NCBI GenBank assembly: GCA_963810305.1
Contig: CAWEMY010000005.1
Coordinates: 310,001-374,000 of the forward strand
DNA: 64,000 nt
Reading direction: 5' to 3'
Origin: JACDCA01 sp963810305
GTDB taxonomy: Bacteria > Acidobacteriota > Vicinamibacteria > Vicinamibacterales > 2-12-FULL-66-21
The stretch's first letter is position 1. Each line of letters opens with the position of its first letter. Below are positions 37,007 through 44,478 of the stretch, piece by piece. Made by a program: the position numbers and the translations under genes. The notes beneath the pieces were generated by a model. The model saw nothing but the letters and a program-made list of their open reading frames with translations, did not search any database and was not told where the DNA came from.

Positions 37007-37175
37007 GCCTGGGCAGCCCTAAAGGGCTGGACTACGAGCGAAGCCTGGGCAGCCCTAAAGGGCTGGACTACGAGCGAAGCCTGGGCACCCTAAAGGGCTG
37101 GACTACGAGCGAAGCCTGGGCAGCCCTGAAGGGCTGGACTACGAGCGAAGCCTGGGCAGCCCTGAAGGGCTGCTA
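37007..37175 (-). repeat. REP family A tandem array, five units of 36 bp, after ftsZ
   Basis: Units start at 37007, 37043, 37079 (35 bp, one G lost), 37114 and 37150 (partial). Each holds the palindrome AGCCCTaaAGGGCT or AGCCCTgaAGGGCT followed by GGACTACG, which on the minus strand reads CGTAGTCC-palindrome, i.e. a GTAG head. There are no variable spacers, so it is not a CRISPR. It probably forms serial hairpins behind ftsZ. Confidence 0.9.
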
Positions 37176-37367
37176 AGGCTGGACCGCGTGTGACGGGGCG
37201 CCTCGACGGGCGTGGTACACTGTGTAAATCCACGGTACGCGGGATCTGCGGCGTCTGAGCTCGATCCCGCGAACTGGTTCCGTCAGCACGGCGTTTACCT
37301 CCGGACACCTGCCGCCTCGACATTGCGCTCCGTTTGAGCGTGTACGAATGCCCGGCGGCGCATTTCA

Positions 37368-39113
37368 ATGAAGAAACCGCAACATCGGGAGCGCGCGGGA
37401 GACGTCCTGACGCGCGAGGTCGGCTACGTGCGCAAGCCGCACGGCGGGCGCCTTCGCGTCGCGCTGATCTTCCCGAACACCTACTTCGTTGGCATGTCGA
37501 GCCTCGGGTTTCAGACGGTCTACCGTCTGTTCAACGACCTGGACGATGTGGTGTGCGAGCGGGTGTTTCTGCCGCCGAAGCAGGCGCTGCAGGCGCAACT
37601 CGCGTCCGGAACGCCGCTGCTGACGGTGGAATCGCGCACCCCAGTCGCCGAATTCGACGTCATCGCGTTCTCCGTCTCCTTCGAGTGGGATTACACGAAC
37701 GTCGTGTCGTTGCTGCGGCTCGCCAAGCTGCCGCCGCGTGCTGACGCGAGAAACAGCCGGCATCCGCTGGTCGTGATTGGCGGCGCGGTCACCTTCGTGA
37801 ATCCTGAGCCGCTGGCGCCGTTTGCCGACGTGATCGCAGCAGGTGAAGGCGAGGTCCTCATCCCCTCCCTGATGACCTGCGTGCGCGAGGCCACCGATCG
37901 CCGCGACCTGCTGCTGCGGCTCGCACAGGAACGTGGGTTCTACATCCCGTCGTTCTACGACGTCCGCTACTCGGCAACCGGCAGCATCGAGGCGTTCGAT
38001 CCGAAGCCGGGAACTCTGGCGCCGGGCGTCGTGAAGAAAGCGGCGGTCAAAAGCACCGATCGGCTCGATCCACCGGCAACGTCGATCTTCACGCCCGACA
38101 CGGAGTTCGGCTCGCGTCTGCTGATCGAGGTGGTACGCGGATGCGCGAACCTGTGCCGGTTCTGCTGGGCGGGTTACAACTACCTGCCGGTCCGTGCCTT
38201 CTCTGCCGATCGGATTCTGGAGATCGCGGCGCAGGCCAAACCGCACGCCTCGAAAGCCGGCCTCGTCTCGATCGCCTTGTGCGATCACCCGGAGATCGAG
38301 CGAATCCTGAACGGCCTGCTCGACCTGGGATATTCGGTGAGCCCGGCGTCGCTTCGCCTCGACGACCTCACGCCGGGTTTCGTCGACCTCCTGCGCAGGA
38401 GTGGCGAGCGGTCGATCACCATCGCTCCTGAAGCCGGATCCGACCGGCTGCGCCGCGTCATCAACAAGACGGTCACCAACGAGGAGATTCTCAACGCGGC
38501 CGAGATGATCTTCGACGGGGGCATGGAGAACCTGAAGCTCTATTACATGATCGGGCTGCCCACCGAAACCGACGCGGATCTCGAAGGCATTCGCGATCTC
38601 ACCGTCGAAATGCGCGAGATCATGCTGAAGCACGCCCGCGCGCGCGGCCGGATCGGCAGAATCGTCGGCAGCGTGAATCCACTCATCCCCAAACCAGGCA
38701 CCGCGTATCAGTGGCTGCCGATGGAAGATCCCGCGCTCACCGAGCGCAAGGCCAGGCGCCTGCGCGAGCTGTTGTCGGGGCTCGATAACGTCTACTTCAA
38801 CATCAAGTCGGAACGGCATTCCTATTACCAGGCCCTCCTCTCGCTTGGCGACCGGCGCGTTGCCGGTGCGATCGAGGCGGCCGAGCGCAACGGAGGCAAC
38901 TGGCGCGCGGCGGTGGCGGAGAGCGGCGTCGACGCGGCGTTCTACATCTTTCGCGACCGCTCAGCCGACGCGCTGCTGCCCTGGGACATCATCGATGGCG
39001 GCATGAAGACGTCCTTCTTCCGCTCGGAGTTCGAGAAGGGGCTCCGCGAAGAGTGGACCTTGCCGCCGAAACGGCAGAAAGACAACGCGAAGTTTCTGCC
39101 GGTGCTCTCGTAG
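37368..39113 (+). CDS. B12-binding-type radical SAM enzyme
   Basis: 581 residues. The N-terminal part (RVALIFPNTYFVGMSSLGFQ...VIAFSVSFEWDYTNVV) resembles a cobalamin-binding Rossmann domain, though the B12-ligand His motif (DxHxxG) is not evident. The radical SAM core has CANLCRFCWAGYNY (Cx3Cx2C, about residue 259-266) and ITIAPEAGSDRLRRVINK. This matches the TIGR03960-like/YgiQ-like group of unassigned radical SAM proteins often encoded near cell-envelope genes. Substrate unknown. Its TAG stop is the TAG of a GTAG-headed hairpin. There is no obvious strong promoter in the 190 bp upstream, only a TACACT at 37217. Confidence 0.88.
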   Translation: MKKPQHRERAGDVLTREVGYVRKPHGGRLRVALIFPNTYFVGMSSLGFQTVYRLFNDLDDVVCERVFLPPKQALQAQLASGTPLLTVESRTPVAEFDVIAFSVSFEWDYTNVVSLLRLAKLPPRADARNSRHPLVVIGGAVTFVNPEPLAPFADVIAAGEGEVLIPSLMTCVREATDRRDLLLRLAQERGFYIPSFYDVRYSATGSIEAFDPKPGTLAPGVVKKAAVKSTDRLDPPATSIFTPDTEFGSRLLIEVVRGCANLCRFCWAGYNYLPVRAFSADRILEIAAQAKPHASKAGLVSIALCDHPEIERILNGLLDLGYSVSPASLRLDDLTPGFVDLLRRSGERSITIAPEAGSDRLRRVINKTVTNEEILNAAEMIFDGGMENLKLYYMIGLPTETDADLEGIRDLTVEMREIMLKHARARGRIGRIVGSVNPLIPKPGTAYQWLPMEDPALTERKARRLRELLSGLDNVYFNIKSERHSYYQALLSLGDRRVAGAIEAAERNGGNWRAAVAESGVDAAFYIFRDRSADALLPWDIIDGGMKTSFFRSEFEKGLREEWTLPPKRQKDNAKFLPVLS

Positions 39114-39133
39114 GGGCAAGGCTCCAGCCCCTA
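39110..39133. repeat. GTAG-headed hairpin (REP family B) giving stop codons to two convergent genes
   Basis: GTAGGGGCAAGGC and its partner GCCCCTA form a short palindrome between convergent genes. TAG at 39111-39113 ends the radical SAM gene; CTA at 39131-39133 is the TAG stop of the SpoVG-like gene on the other strand. It could also act as a two-way terminator, though it lacks a T-run. Confidence 0.65.
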
Positions 39134-39436
39134 TGCCTCGACGGCTGCGTGTTCGGCCTCGTACGCGGTATAGGCTTCGAGGACCAGGTCGCGGATCCGC
39201 TCCTGCGACGTCCCCTCGACCGCCGGCCTGAGCAGCGCGAAGCTGCGTCGCTCGCCGTTGACGGAATATTGCCTGGCCGGGAACGTCACGTTGCGGCCGT
39301 TGCCGCTCTTGCGCTCCCAGATCGCAAAGCCGATCAACTTCAATCCTTCGAGCGCCCCGCTCGTGAAATGCAGTTCGGCGTCCGCCAGTTTTCCAGCCGG
39401 GTTCCCCTTGTCGTTCGGCACGATCTTGATCGTCAT
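39131..39436 (-). CDS. SpoVG-like small protein
   Basis: 101 residues from ATG 39436, chosen because AAGGAG lies nine bases upstream; the longer frame to 39556 is not native. The sequence TIKIVPNDKGNPAGKLADAE then GLKLIGFAIWERKSGNGRNVTFPARQYSVNGERRSF and ERIRDLVLEAYTAYE follows the SpoVG pattern: an N-terminal beta hairpin, FPxR in the middle, and a helical EKIxDAVLEAY end. SpoVG proteins are small nucleic-acid-binding regulators. Here it stands alone between the radical SAM gene and acpS, so its target is unknown. Confidence 0.6.
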   Translation of the reverse strand: MTIKIVPNDKGNPAGKLADAELHFTSGALEGLKLIGFAIWERKSGNGRNVTFPARQYSVNGERRSFALLRPAVEGTSQERIRDLVLEAYTAYEAEHAAVEA

Positions 39437-39600
39437 TCGCGAAAGCTCCTTCGTGGACTTCGTGAAGGCAAGGGGCTCGCCGGTTTCGCACTCGCCGGCG
39501 GAGTCAGTGGATGGTGTTGAGATGCGGGACGTTACCGGCACAGGTGCGCGGCTCATTGCCGCGAGCGGGCGATTTCTCCGCGTAAACCGTCAGCCGGGGT

Positions 39601-39984
39601 TTACGGTGCGCCGAGCAGGATGACCTGGGCGAGGGCGAGCGATTCCGAATGCGTGATGGTCAGGAGCGATTTCGTCATGCCCATCGCCTCCGCGCGCCTG
39701 GCGGCGCCGCCGTGCAACCGGAGTTGCGGGGGGCCGCCGTGGCGGACCACTTCGACATCCTTCCACAGCACTCCACGCGAGTGACCGGTGCCGAGCGCCT
39801 TCATCGCGGCTTCCTTCGCCGCGAACCGCCCGGCGAGATGCGGAACCGGGTCACGCCGCCGCGTACAATAAGCAATCTCGCCGTCGGTGAAGACCCGCCG
39901 GAGGAAGCGATCGCCGTATCTCGCATAGGTCTCCGCAATACGCGGGATGTCGGTGGCGTCGAGCCCAAGCCCGATGATGTTCAT
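39601..39984 (-). CDS. acpS: Holo-[acyl-carrier-protein] synthase AcpS
   Basis: 127 residues: IIGLGLDATDIPRIAE (the first Asp binds Mg and CoA), FTDGEIAYC, and HLAGRFAAKEAAMKALG (the FAxKEA catalytic motif). It loads phosphopantetheine onto acyl carrier protein. The start ATG (39984-39982) overlaps the start ATG of the divergent pgeF gene by two bases, so its promoter must lie within pgeF. Confidence 0.94.
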   Translation of the reverse strand: MNIIGLGLDATDIPRIAETYARYGDRFLRRVFTDGEIAYCTRRRDPVPHLAGRFAAKEAAMKALGTGHSRGVLWKDVEVVRHGGPPQLRLHGGAARRAEAMGMTKSLLTITHSESLALAQVILLGAP

Positions 39985-40816
39985 GACTCAACCCCAGCCT
40001 AGCGGTGGATTCGAGTGGGTGCAAGCAGCGCGGGGACCGATCCTGCAGAACGTCGCGCTCGCACCCCACGCCGGTCATTTCTTTACCGCGGCGTCGCTTC
40101 GGCTGCGTGAGGAGGTCACCCGTAGTCCAGCGCTGCATGGGAGCGGTACCCGTAGTCCAGCCCTTCAGGGCTGCGGTGAAACAGAGTGGGTGGAGGTGGC
40201 TGCCCTGGCCGGCGTGCCGGTCGAGAGACTGCGACTGCTCCACCAGGTCCATGGGAGGGCGGTAGCGGTTGTCTCAAAGGGTTCGACAGGGGAGTGGCGG
40301 CGGCCCGAAGCTGACGCGGTCGTGACGGACGACCCGACGGTTGCTCTGGTCGTGCGTGTCGCCGATTGCGCACCGATCCTTCTCGCCGACGTGACGACCC
40401 GTACCGTTGCGGCGATTCACGCCGGCTGGCGCAGCACGCTGCATCGCATCGTCGATGCGGCGGTAACAACCATGCGAACGACATTCGGCACCGATCCAGC
40501 CGATCTCGTGGCTGCCATCGGTCCCTCGCTCGGCGTCTGCTGTGGCGAAATGGGGGATGAAGTCGTCGATGCCTTCCGCGAGGCGGGCCATGACAGCGCC
40601 ACGCTTTCGCGGTGGTTCACGCGGGCTCCCGGCCGGCGGCCGCATTTCGATTTGTGGGGCGCAAATCGCGACCAGCTGGCGCAGGCGGGCATCCCGCCCG
40701 CTGCGATTCACGTGAGCGGCCTCTGCACCCGCTCTCATCCCGGAAGCTTTCACTCGTACCGGGCGGCGGGACCCGAAGCGGGACGAATGGCCGCCGTGAT
40801 CCGGGCCAACCGATGA
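39983..40816 (+). CDS. pgeF: Peptidoglycan editing factor PgeF (YfiH/YlmD, multicopper-like) carrying an in-frame repeat insertion
   Basis: About 277 residues. Conserved metal-site segments are LLHQVHGRAVAVV, VRVADCAPILLAD, AAIHAGWRSTLHRIVDAAV, IGPSLGVCCGEMGDEVV, FDLWGANRDQL and HVSGLCTRSHPGSFHSYRA (Cys/His ligands). The family removes misincorporated L-Ser from UDP-MurNAc and was long annotated as polyphenol oxidase. Between the N-terminal HFFTAASLRLREE and EWVEVAALAGVP lies TRSPALHGSG-TRSPALQGCG, encoded by two 30-bp REP-like units. The start is ATG 39983, or possibly GTG 40019, which would leave room between the two genes. Confidence 0.9.
   Translation: MTQPQPSGGFEWVQAARGPILQNVALAPHAGHFFTAASLRLREEVTRSPALHGSGTRSPALQGCGETEWVEVAALAGVPVERLRLLHQVHGRAVAVVSKGSTGEWRRPEADAVVTDDPTVALVVRVADCAPILLADVTTRTVAAIHAGWRSTLHRIVDAAVTTMRTTFGTDPADLVAAIGPSLGVCCGEMGDEVVDAFREAGHDSATLSRWFTRAPGRRPHFDLWGANRDQLAQAGIPPAAIHVSGLCTRSHPGSFHSYRAAGPEAGRMAAVIRANR
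40118..40177 (+). repeat. Two 30-bp REP family A units inside pgeF, in frame
   Basis: ACCCGTAGTCCAGCGCTGC... (40118-40147) and ACCCGTAGTCCAGCCCTTC... (40148-40177). The second has the full AGCCCTTCAGGGCT palindrome. Each unit is 30 bp and translates to ten residues (TRSPALxGxG), keeping the frame and reading through the GTAG head as CGT AGT. Confidence 0.9.
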
Positions 40817-40850
40817 TGCTCCTGCACGTCTAAGCGCACGGGGGTTCCCT

Positions 40851-43232
40851 GTGCTGCAGGACGTCCGCATCGCGCTGCGCTCGCTGGTACGGGCGCCCGG
40901 CTTCACACTCACAACGATATTGACACTGGCGCTCGCGGCCGGAGCGAACGCGGCGATCCTCGCCGTTGTCTACGGGGTCATGCTCAAACCGCTGCCGTTC
41001 CGCGAGCCAGACCGGCTCGTTGCAGTGTGGCCCGGACGATTTCAATCGAACGTGGACCTCGTCACCTTACGGGAACGGGCCACCATCTTCGAGAGCGTCG
41101 GCGCCGTCGCTCCCGGGTGGTCGATTTCTCTGACTGGCTCCGGGGATCCGACCCGGATAACAGTCGCGAAAGTCTCGGGCAACTTGTTCGACGTGCTTGG
41201 CGCCCGGCCGCTCCTCGGCCGAACGTTCAACGAAGATGCCGCCCGCACTGGCGCCGACGCCGTCATCGTTCTCACTCACGATCTGTGGATGAAGCGTTTC
41301 GGTGGAGACCCATCGATCATCGGACGCTCGATTACGCTCGACGGTGCCCCGTTTCAGGTAGTTGCCGTGCTACCTGAGGAGTTCTCGATCTTCGGTCTCC
41401 GAACCGACGGCTTCGTACCCTTTGCCCTCGACCCGGCGGCCTGGTATCACCAACTCTCGTTCTCGTTGTTTGCCGGGCGGCTTGCCTCGGAGAGGACGAT
41501 CGATCAGGCCGACCGGGATTACCGGGCGATGATCCAGGAGATTCGACGGTCGCAGAAGCTGCCGGACGATTACGGACGCACGGCCAGGCTCGCGGATCTT
41601 CGCCAATCGATGGTCGGGGACCTGCGCACCTCAATGGGAGTGCTCGCCGCCGCCGTGGCGTTCATTCTGATGATCGCCGGAGCGAACATCGGGACGCTGC
41701 AGCTGACGCGGGCTGCGTCGCGTAGCCGGGACCTTGCGGTCCGGTCCGCCCTAGGGGCTTCGCGAGCGCGGATTGTTCGCCAGCTGCTGGTCGAAAACGT
41801 CCTGCTCTCCGCGCTCGGCGGCGTCGCCGGCATTGTCGTGGCGAGGGCGGCGCTGCCGCTGCTCATCCGCCGCCTGCCGGCCGATCTGCCCCGGACCGGC
41901 GAGATCACGATCGATGCACTGATCTCCGGGAGTGTTCTCGCCGCGGCGCTGGTGATCGGTTTGTCGGTCGGAGTGGCGCCGGCGTTCTCTTTCACGAGGC
42001 TGCGGACACTGCCGTTACTACGCGCTGGAGCGAGCAGCGAATCGCGCGGTGCGAAGCGGACACGTGCGTCGCTGGTGTCCGCCGAGATCGCGCTCGCCGT
42101 TGTGCTCACGATCGGTGCCGGTCTGATGCTGCAGACGATGTCGCGCCTGCACAGTATCGACCCCGGCTTCACCGCCGCGCGCGTGCTGTCGCTGCACGTT
42201 CAGCCCACCGGCGAGAAGTACACGAAGATTTCGGTCGCCGACTACTACGAGTCGCTCTTCGAACGCCTGCGGGCGGTGCCTGGAGTCGAAGCGGTCGGCG
42301 CGATACAGCACCTGCCCTTCAGCGGCTTTTCCTGGAATGCTTCCCTCGACGTCCAGGGGTTCGAGCCGCCCCCCGGTGCATCGAGGCCGGTGGCTGGATT
42401 GCGGATCGTGACCCCCGGCTATTTCCGCGCGCTCGGCCAGCCGCTCCTGGCCGGCGGCGAGTTCGAGCGTCCCGATACAGCGCGCCAGGATCGCGTGATC
42501 GTCAACGACGCGCTCGCCACCAAGTACTACGGCTCCTCGTCGGCCGCGCTCGGCCGAACGCTCCGGATCCGCGGTGGCCGCATCCAGTCCCCATGGATGA
42601 CTATCGTCGGCGTCGCTGCCGACGTGCGGCACGACTCCCTGACGACGCAGGCAGGTCCGGAGATCTATACGATCGTCGGTCGCACGACCATTCCCGCAAT
42701 GATGATCGCGGTACGGTCGACAGGCGATCCGCAGGCGCTGGTGCCGCGGGTTCGGGAGGCGATCTGGTCGGTCGATCGCGATGTGCCTCTATCTGACATC
42801 CAGACGATGAGCGCGCGCGTGAACGGGAGTCTGGGCAGGCCGCGGCTGCTGCTGACGCTCCTCGGAGGCTTCGCCGCCATCGGCCTGATCCTGGCGATTG
42901 TCGGCGTTTACGGAGTCGTCGCCTATTCGGTTGCAGAGCGTCGCCGCGAGCTCGGGATCATGGTGGCGCTCGGGGCGGAGCGTGGCCGGATCATGCGCGT
43001 CGTGTTCCGCGAATCTGTGGGCTATGCCGCCGCCGGCCTGGCGGCCGGGATCCCGGCGTCCCTGGCTGCGAGCCGGATCATGAAAAACGTGGTCTGGGGA
43101 GTGAGCGCGACCGACCCCGTGATTTACGGGATCATCGCTTCAGCGACGATTGTCGTGGTCTGCGCGGCGGCCATCGTGCCCGCCCTGCGTGCGGCACGTG
43201 TGGATCCGGTCGAAGCGTTGAAGGCCGGATGA
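40851..43232 (+). CDS. ADOP-type MacB/FtsX-like ABC permease (duplicated)
   Basis: 793 residues from GTG 40851. Architecture: helix at about 20-42, a large MacB-type periplasmic domain, a helix bundle with RSRDLAVRSALGASRARIVRQLL (about 285-305), a second periplasmic domain, and C-terminal helices with VAERRRELGIMVALGAERGRIM and PALRAARVDPVEALKAG. This is the duplicated MacB-FtsX layout of the permease family common in Acidobacteria (ADOP, TIGR03434). No ATPase gene is adjacent. Role: export or outer-membrane mechanotransmission, substrate unknown. It runs convergent to rnhA, separated by a hairpin. Confidence 0.9.
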   Translation: MLQDVRIALRSLVRAPGFTLTTILTLALAAGANAAILAVVYGVMLKPLPFREPDRLVAVWPGRFQSNVDLVTLRERATIFESVGAVAPGWSISLTGSGDPTRITVAKVSGNLFDVLGARPLLGRTFNEDAARTGADAVIVLTHDLWMKRFGGDPSIIGRSITLDGAPFQVVAVLPEEFSIFGLRTDGFVPFALDPAAWYHQLSFSLFAGRLASERTIDQADRDYRAMIQEIRRSQKLPDDYGRTARLADLRQSMVGDLRTSMGVLAAAVAFILMIAGANIGTLQLTRAASRSRDLAVRSALGASRARIVRQLLVENVLLSALGGVAGIVVARAALPLLIRRLPADLPRTGEITIDALISGSVLAAALVIGLSVGVAPAFSFTRLRTLPLLRAGASSESRGAKRTRASLVSAEIALAVVLTIGAGLMLQTMSRLHSIDPGFTAARVLSLHVQPTGEKYTKISVADYYESLFERLRAVPGVEAVGAIQHLPFSGFSWNASLDVQGFEPPPGASRPVAGLRIVTPGYFRALGQPLLAGGEFERPDTARQDRVIVNDALATKYYGSSSAALGRTLRIRGGRIQSPWMTIVGVAADVRHDSLTTQAGPEIYTIVGRTTIPAMMIAVRSTGDPQALVPRVREAIWSVDRDVPLSDIQTMSARVNGSLGRPRLLLTLLGGFAAIGLILAIVGVYGVVAYSVAERRRELGIMVALGAERGRIMRVVFRESVGYAAAGLAAGIPASLAASRIMKNVVWGVSATDPVIYGIIASATIVVVCAAAIVPALRAARVDPVEALKAG

Positions 43233-43256
43233 GAGGCCGGCTAAAGCCGGCCTCTA
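43233..43256 (-). repeat. GTAG-headed hairpin (REP family B) between convergent genes
   Basis: GAGGCCGGC-taaa-GCCGGCCTC followed by TAC is a perfect 9-bp stem; the minus strand reads GTAGAGGCCGGC. It directly follows the permease stop and could terminate both convergent transcripts. Confidence 0.75.
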
Positions 43257-43267
43257 CCGAGCGGGCC

Positions 43268-43717
43268 TCAGAACAATTCTCCCTGGCCGAGGGGAGCCGA
43301 GGGCGGCGGGTTGCGCAGCCTCTCTTCGGCTTCGTCCATCGCCACGTTGGAGAGCCGGTCGGCGTCCTGGTTCTGCTCCCGCCGGACGTGCTCGAATGAC
43401 ACGCGATCGAGCTGCGCGACGAGCAGGCGTGCCTGGGCCGCAAGCGGCTGCAGTCCCGGATTCTTCACTTTGTACTCGCCGCGCATCTGCTTGACCAGCA
43501 GCTCCGAGTCCGCGCGGATCCTCAGAACCTTGTGACCGTGTTCGACCGCCCAGCGGAGCGCCGCAAGCAGGCCGTTGTACTCGGCCACATTGTTGGTCGC
43601 GATGCCGAGGGGTCCGTGGAGTTCTTCGACGGCGCCGTCAGGCAGCTCGATGTGCACGCCATACCCAGCCGGGCCCGGATTGCCCCGGGCGCCTCCGTCG
43701 ATGTACGCGGTGATCAA
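43268..43717 (-). CDS. rnhA: Ribonuclease HI-like protein
   Basis: 149 residues from a TTG at 43717 that overlaps the stop of the zinc-ribbon gene (TTGA); the longer frame is not native. TAYIDGGARGNPGPAGYGV (first Asp), NNVAEYNGLLAALRWAVEHG (Glu), RADSELLVKQMRGEYKVKN (Asp), and VRREQNQDADRLSNVAMDEA (NxxAD) supply the four acidic catalytic residues. It removes RNA from RNA-DNA hybrids. The coupling with the zinc-ribbon coiled-coil gene upstream is common in many genomes. Confidence 0.93.
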   Translation of the reverse strand: MITAYIDGGARGNPGPAGYGVHIELPDGAVEELHGPLGIATNNVAEYNGLLAALRWAVEHGHKVLRIRADSELLVKQMRGEYKVKNPGLQPLAAQARLLVAQLDRVSFEHVRREQNQDADRLSNVAMDEAEERLRNPPPSAPLGQGELF

Positions 43718-44442
43718 GAGGGTGTCGCGGGGGTCGGGACGGGAACGTAGTAAAGGATGCGGGAGCAGCTGTCGCACTGAATCAGCTGATCGTTGCGGCG
43801 GACCTCGTTGAACGCCTGAGGCCGCAGCCGAACATGGCAGACCACGCAGAGGCCATCACGCGCTTCCGCCATGGCCAGGCCTTTGCGCCCGTGGGCGATA
43901 CGTTCGAATGTCTGCAGCGCCGCGGGTGAGATCTGAGCGACGACCTGCGCACGTTCCGCAAGCGTCGTTTCGAGCTGCTGATGGTCCGCCGTGCGCTCCG
44001 CGTCCAGTTTCGCGCGCTCGCTGGCGACGATCGACTGTTCGGCCTTCAGTGCGGCTTCGGCCGTCCTGAGTTCTGCCGCCAGGCCGTCCCCTTCCTCCAT
44101 CCGCTCCAGCATCCGGGTCTCGTGCGCGCTGACGTCCTCCTCGGCCTGGCCCATCTCCTTCTGCATGGCCTGGTATTCCTTGTTCGTCTTGACCTCCATC
44201 AGCTGGTTCTTGAATTTGCTGAGGCGGGACTGCACCGCCGCCAGGTCCTTGTCGATCTCTCGACGGGCGGACTGGTTGGCGGCGACACGCTCCTTCACCG
44301 AATCGACGGCGGCAGTGCGCTGCGCGATCCGGGCGTCGAGTGATTGCTGCGCGAGCGGGATCTCTTCGATCCGCCTGCGCAAACGATCCGTGGTGTTATC
44401 GAGGTCCTGGAGGTGAATCAGGTTCTGAAGATCAGGATGCAT
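43714..44442 (-). CDS. Coiled-coil protein with C4 zinc ribbon (DUF164-like)
   Basis: 242 residues: a long antiparallel coiled coil (about 5-175) containing the signature SRLSKFKNQLMEVKTNKEYQAMQKEM, then a zinc ribbon with CVVCHVRLRPQAFNEVRRNDQLIQCDSCSRILYY (CxxC...CxxC). Members of this family bind nucleic acid through the ribbon and are conserved next to RNase H or Nif3-like genes; the exact role is uncertain. The start at 44442 faces the GH20 gene, so both promoters share a short divergent region. Confidence 0.88.
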   Translation of the reverse strand: MHPDLQNLIHLQDLDNTTDRLRRRIEEIPLAQQSLDARIAQRTAAVDSVKERVAANQSARREIDKDLAAVQSRLSKFKNQLMEVKTNKEYQAMQKEMGQAEEDVSAHETRMLERMEEGDGLAAELRTAEAALKAEQSIVASERAKLDAERTADHQQLETTLAERAQVVAQISPAALQTFERIAHGRKGLAMAEARDGLCVVCHVRLRPQAFNEVRRNDQLIQCDSCSRILYYVPVPTPATPS

Positions 44443-44478
44443 CGAGAAATGGGATGCGAAAGTGTATCATCCCTCGCC

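Noticed and set aside
37007..37175. CRISPR-like array after ftsZ (also 56254-56388)
   Set aside because: Direct repeats with a 36-bp period but no variable spacers, and a palindrome in every unit; these are REP-like arrays. No cas genes are present.
36676..37176. 166-residue open frame overlapping the end of ftsZ
   Set aside because: It is the shifted frame of ftsZ continued through the repeat array; its repetitive C-terminus is only translated repeat.
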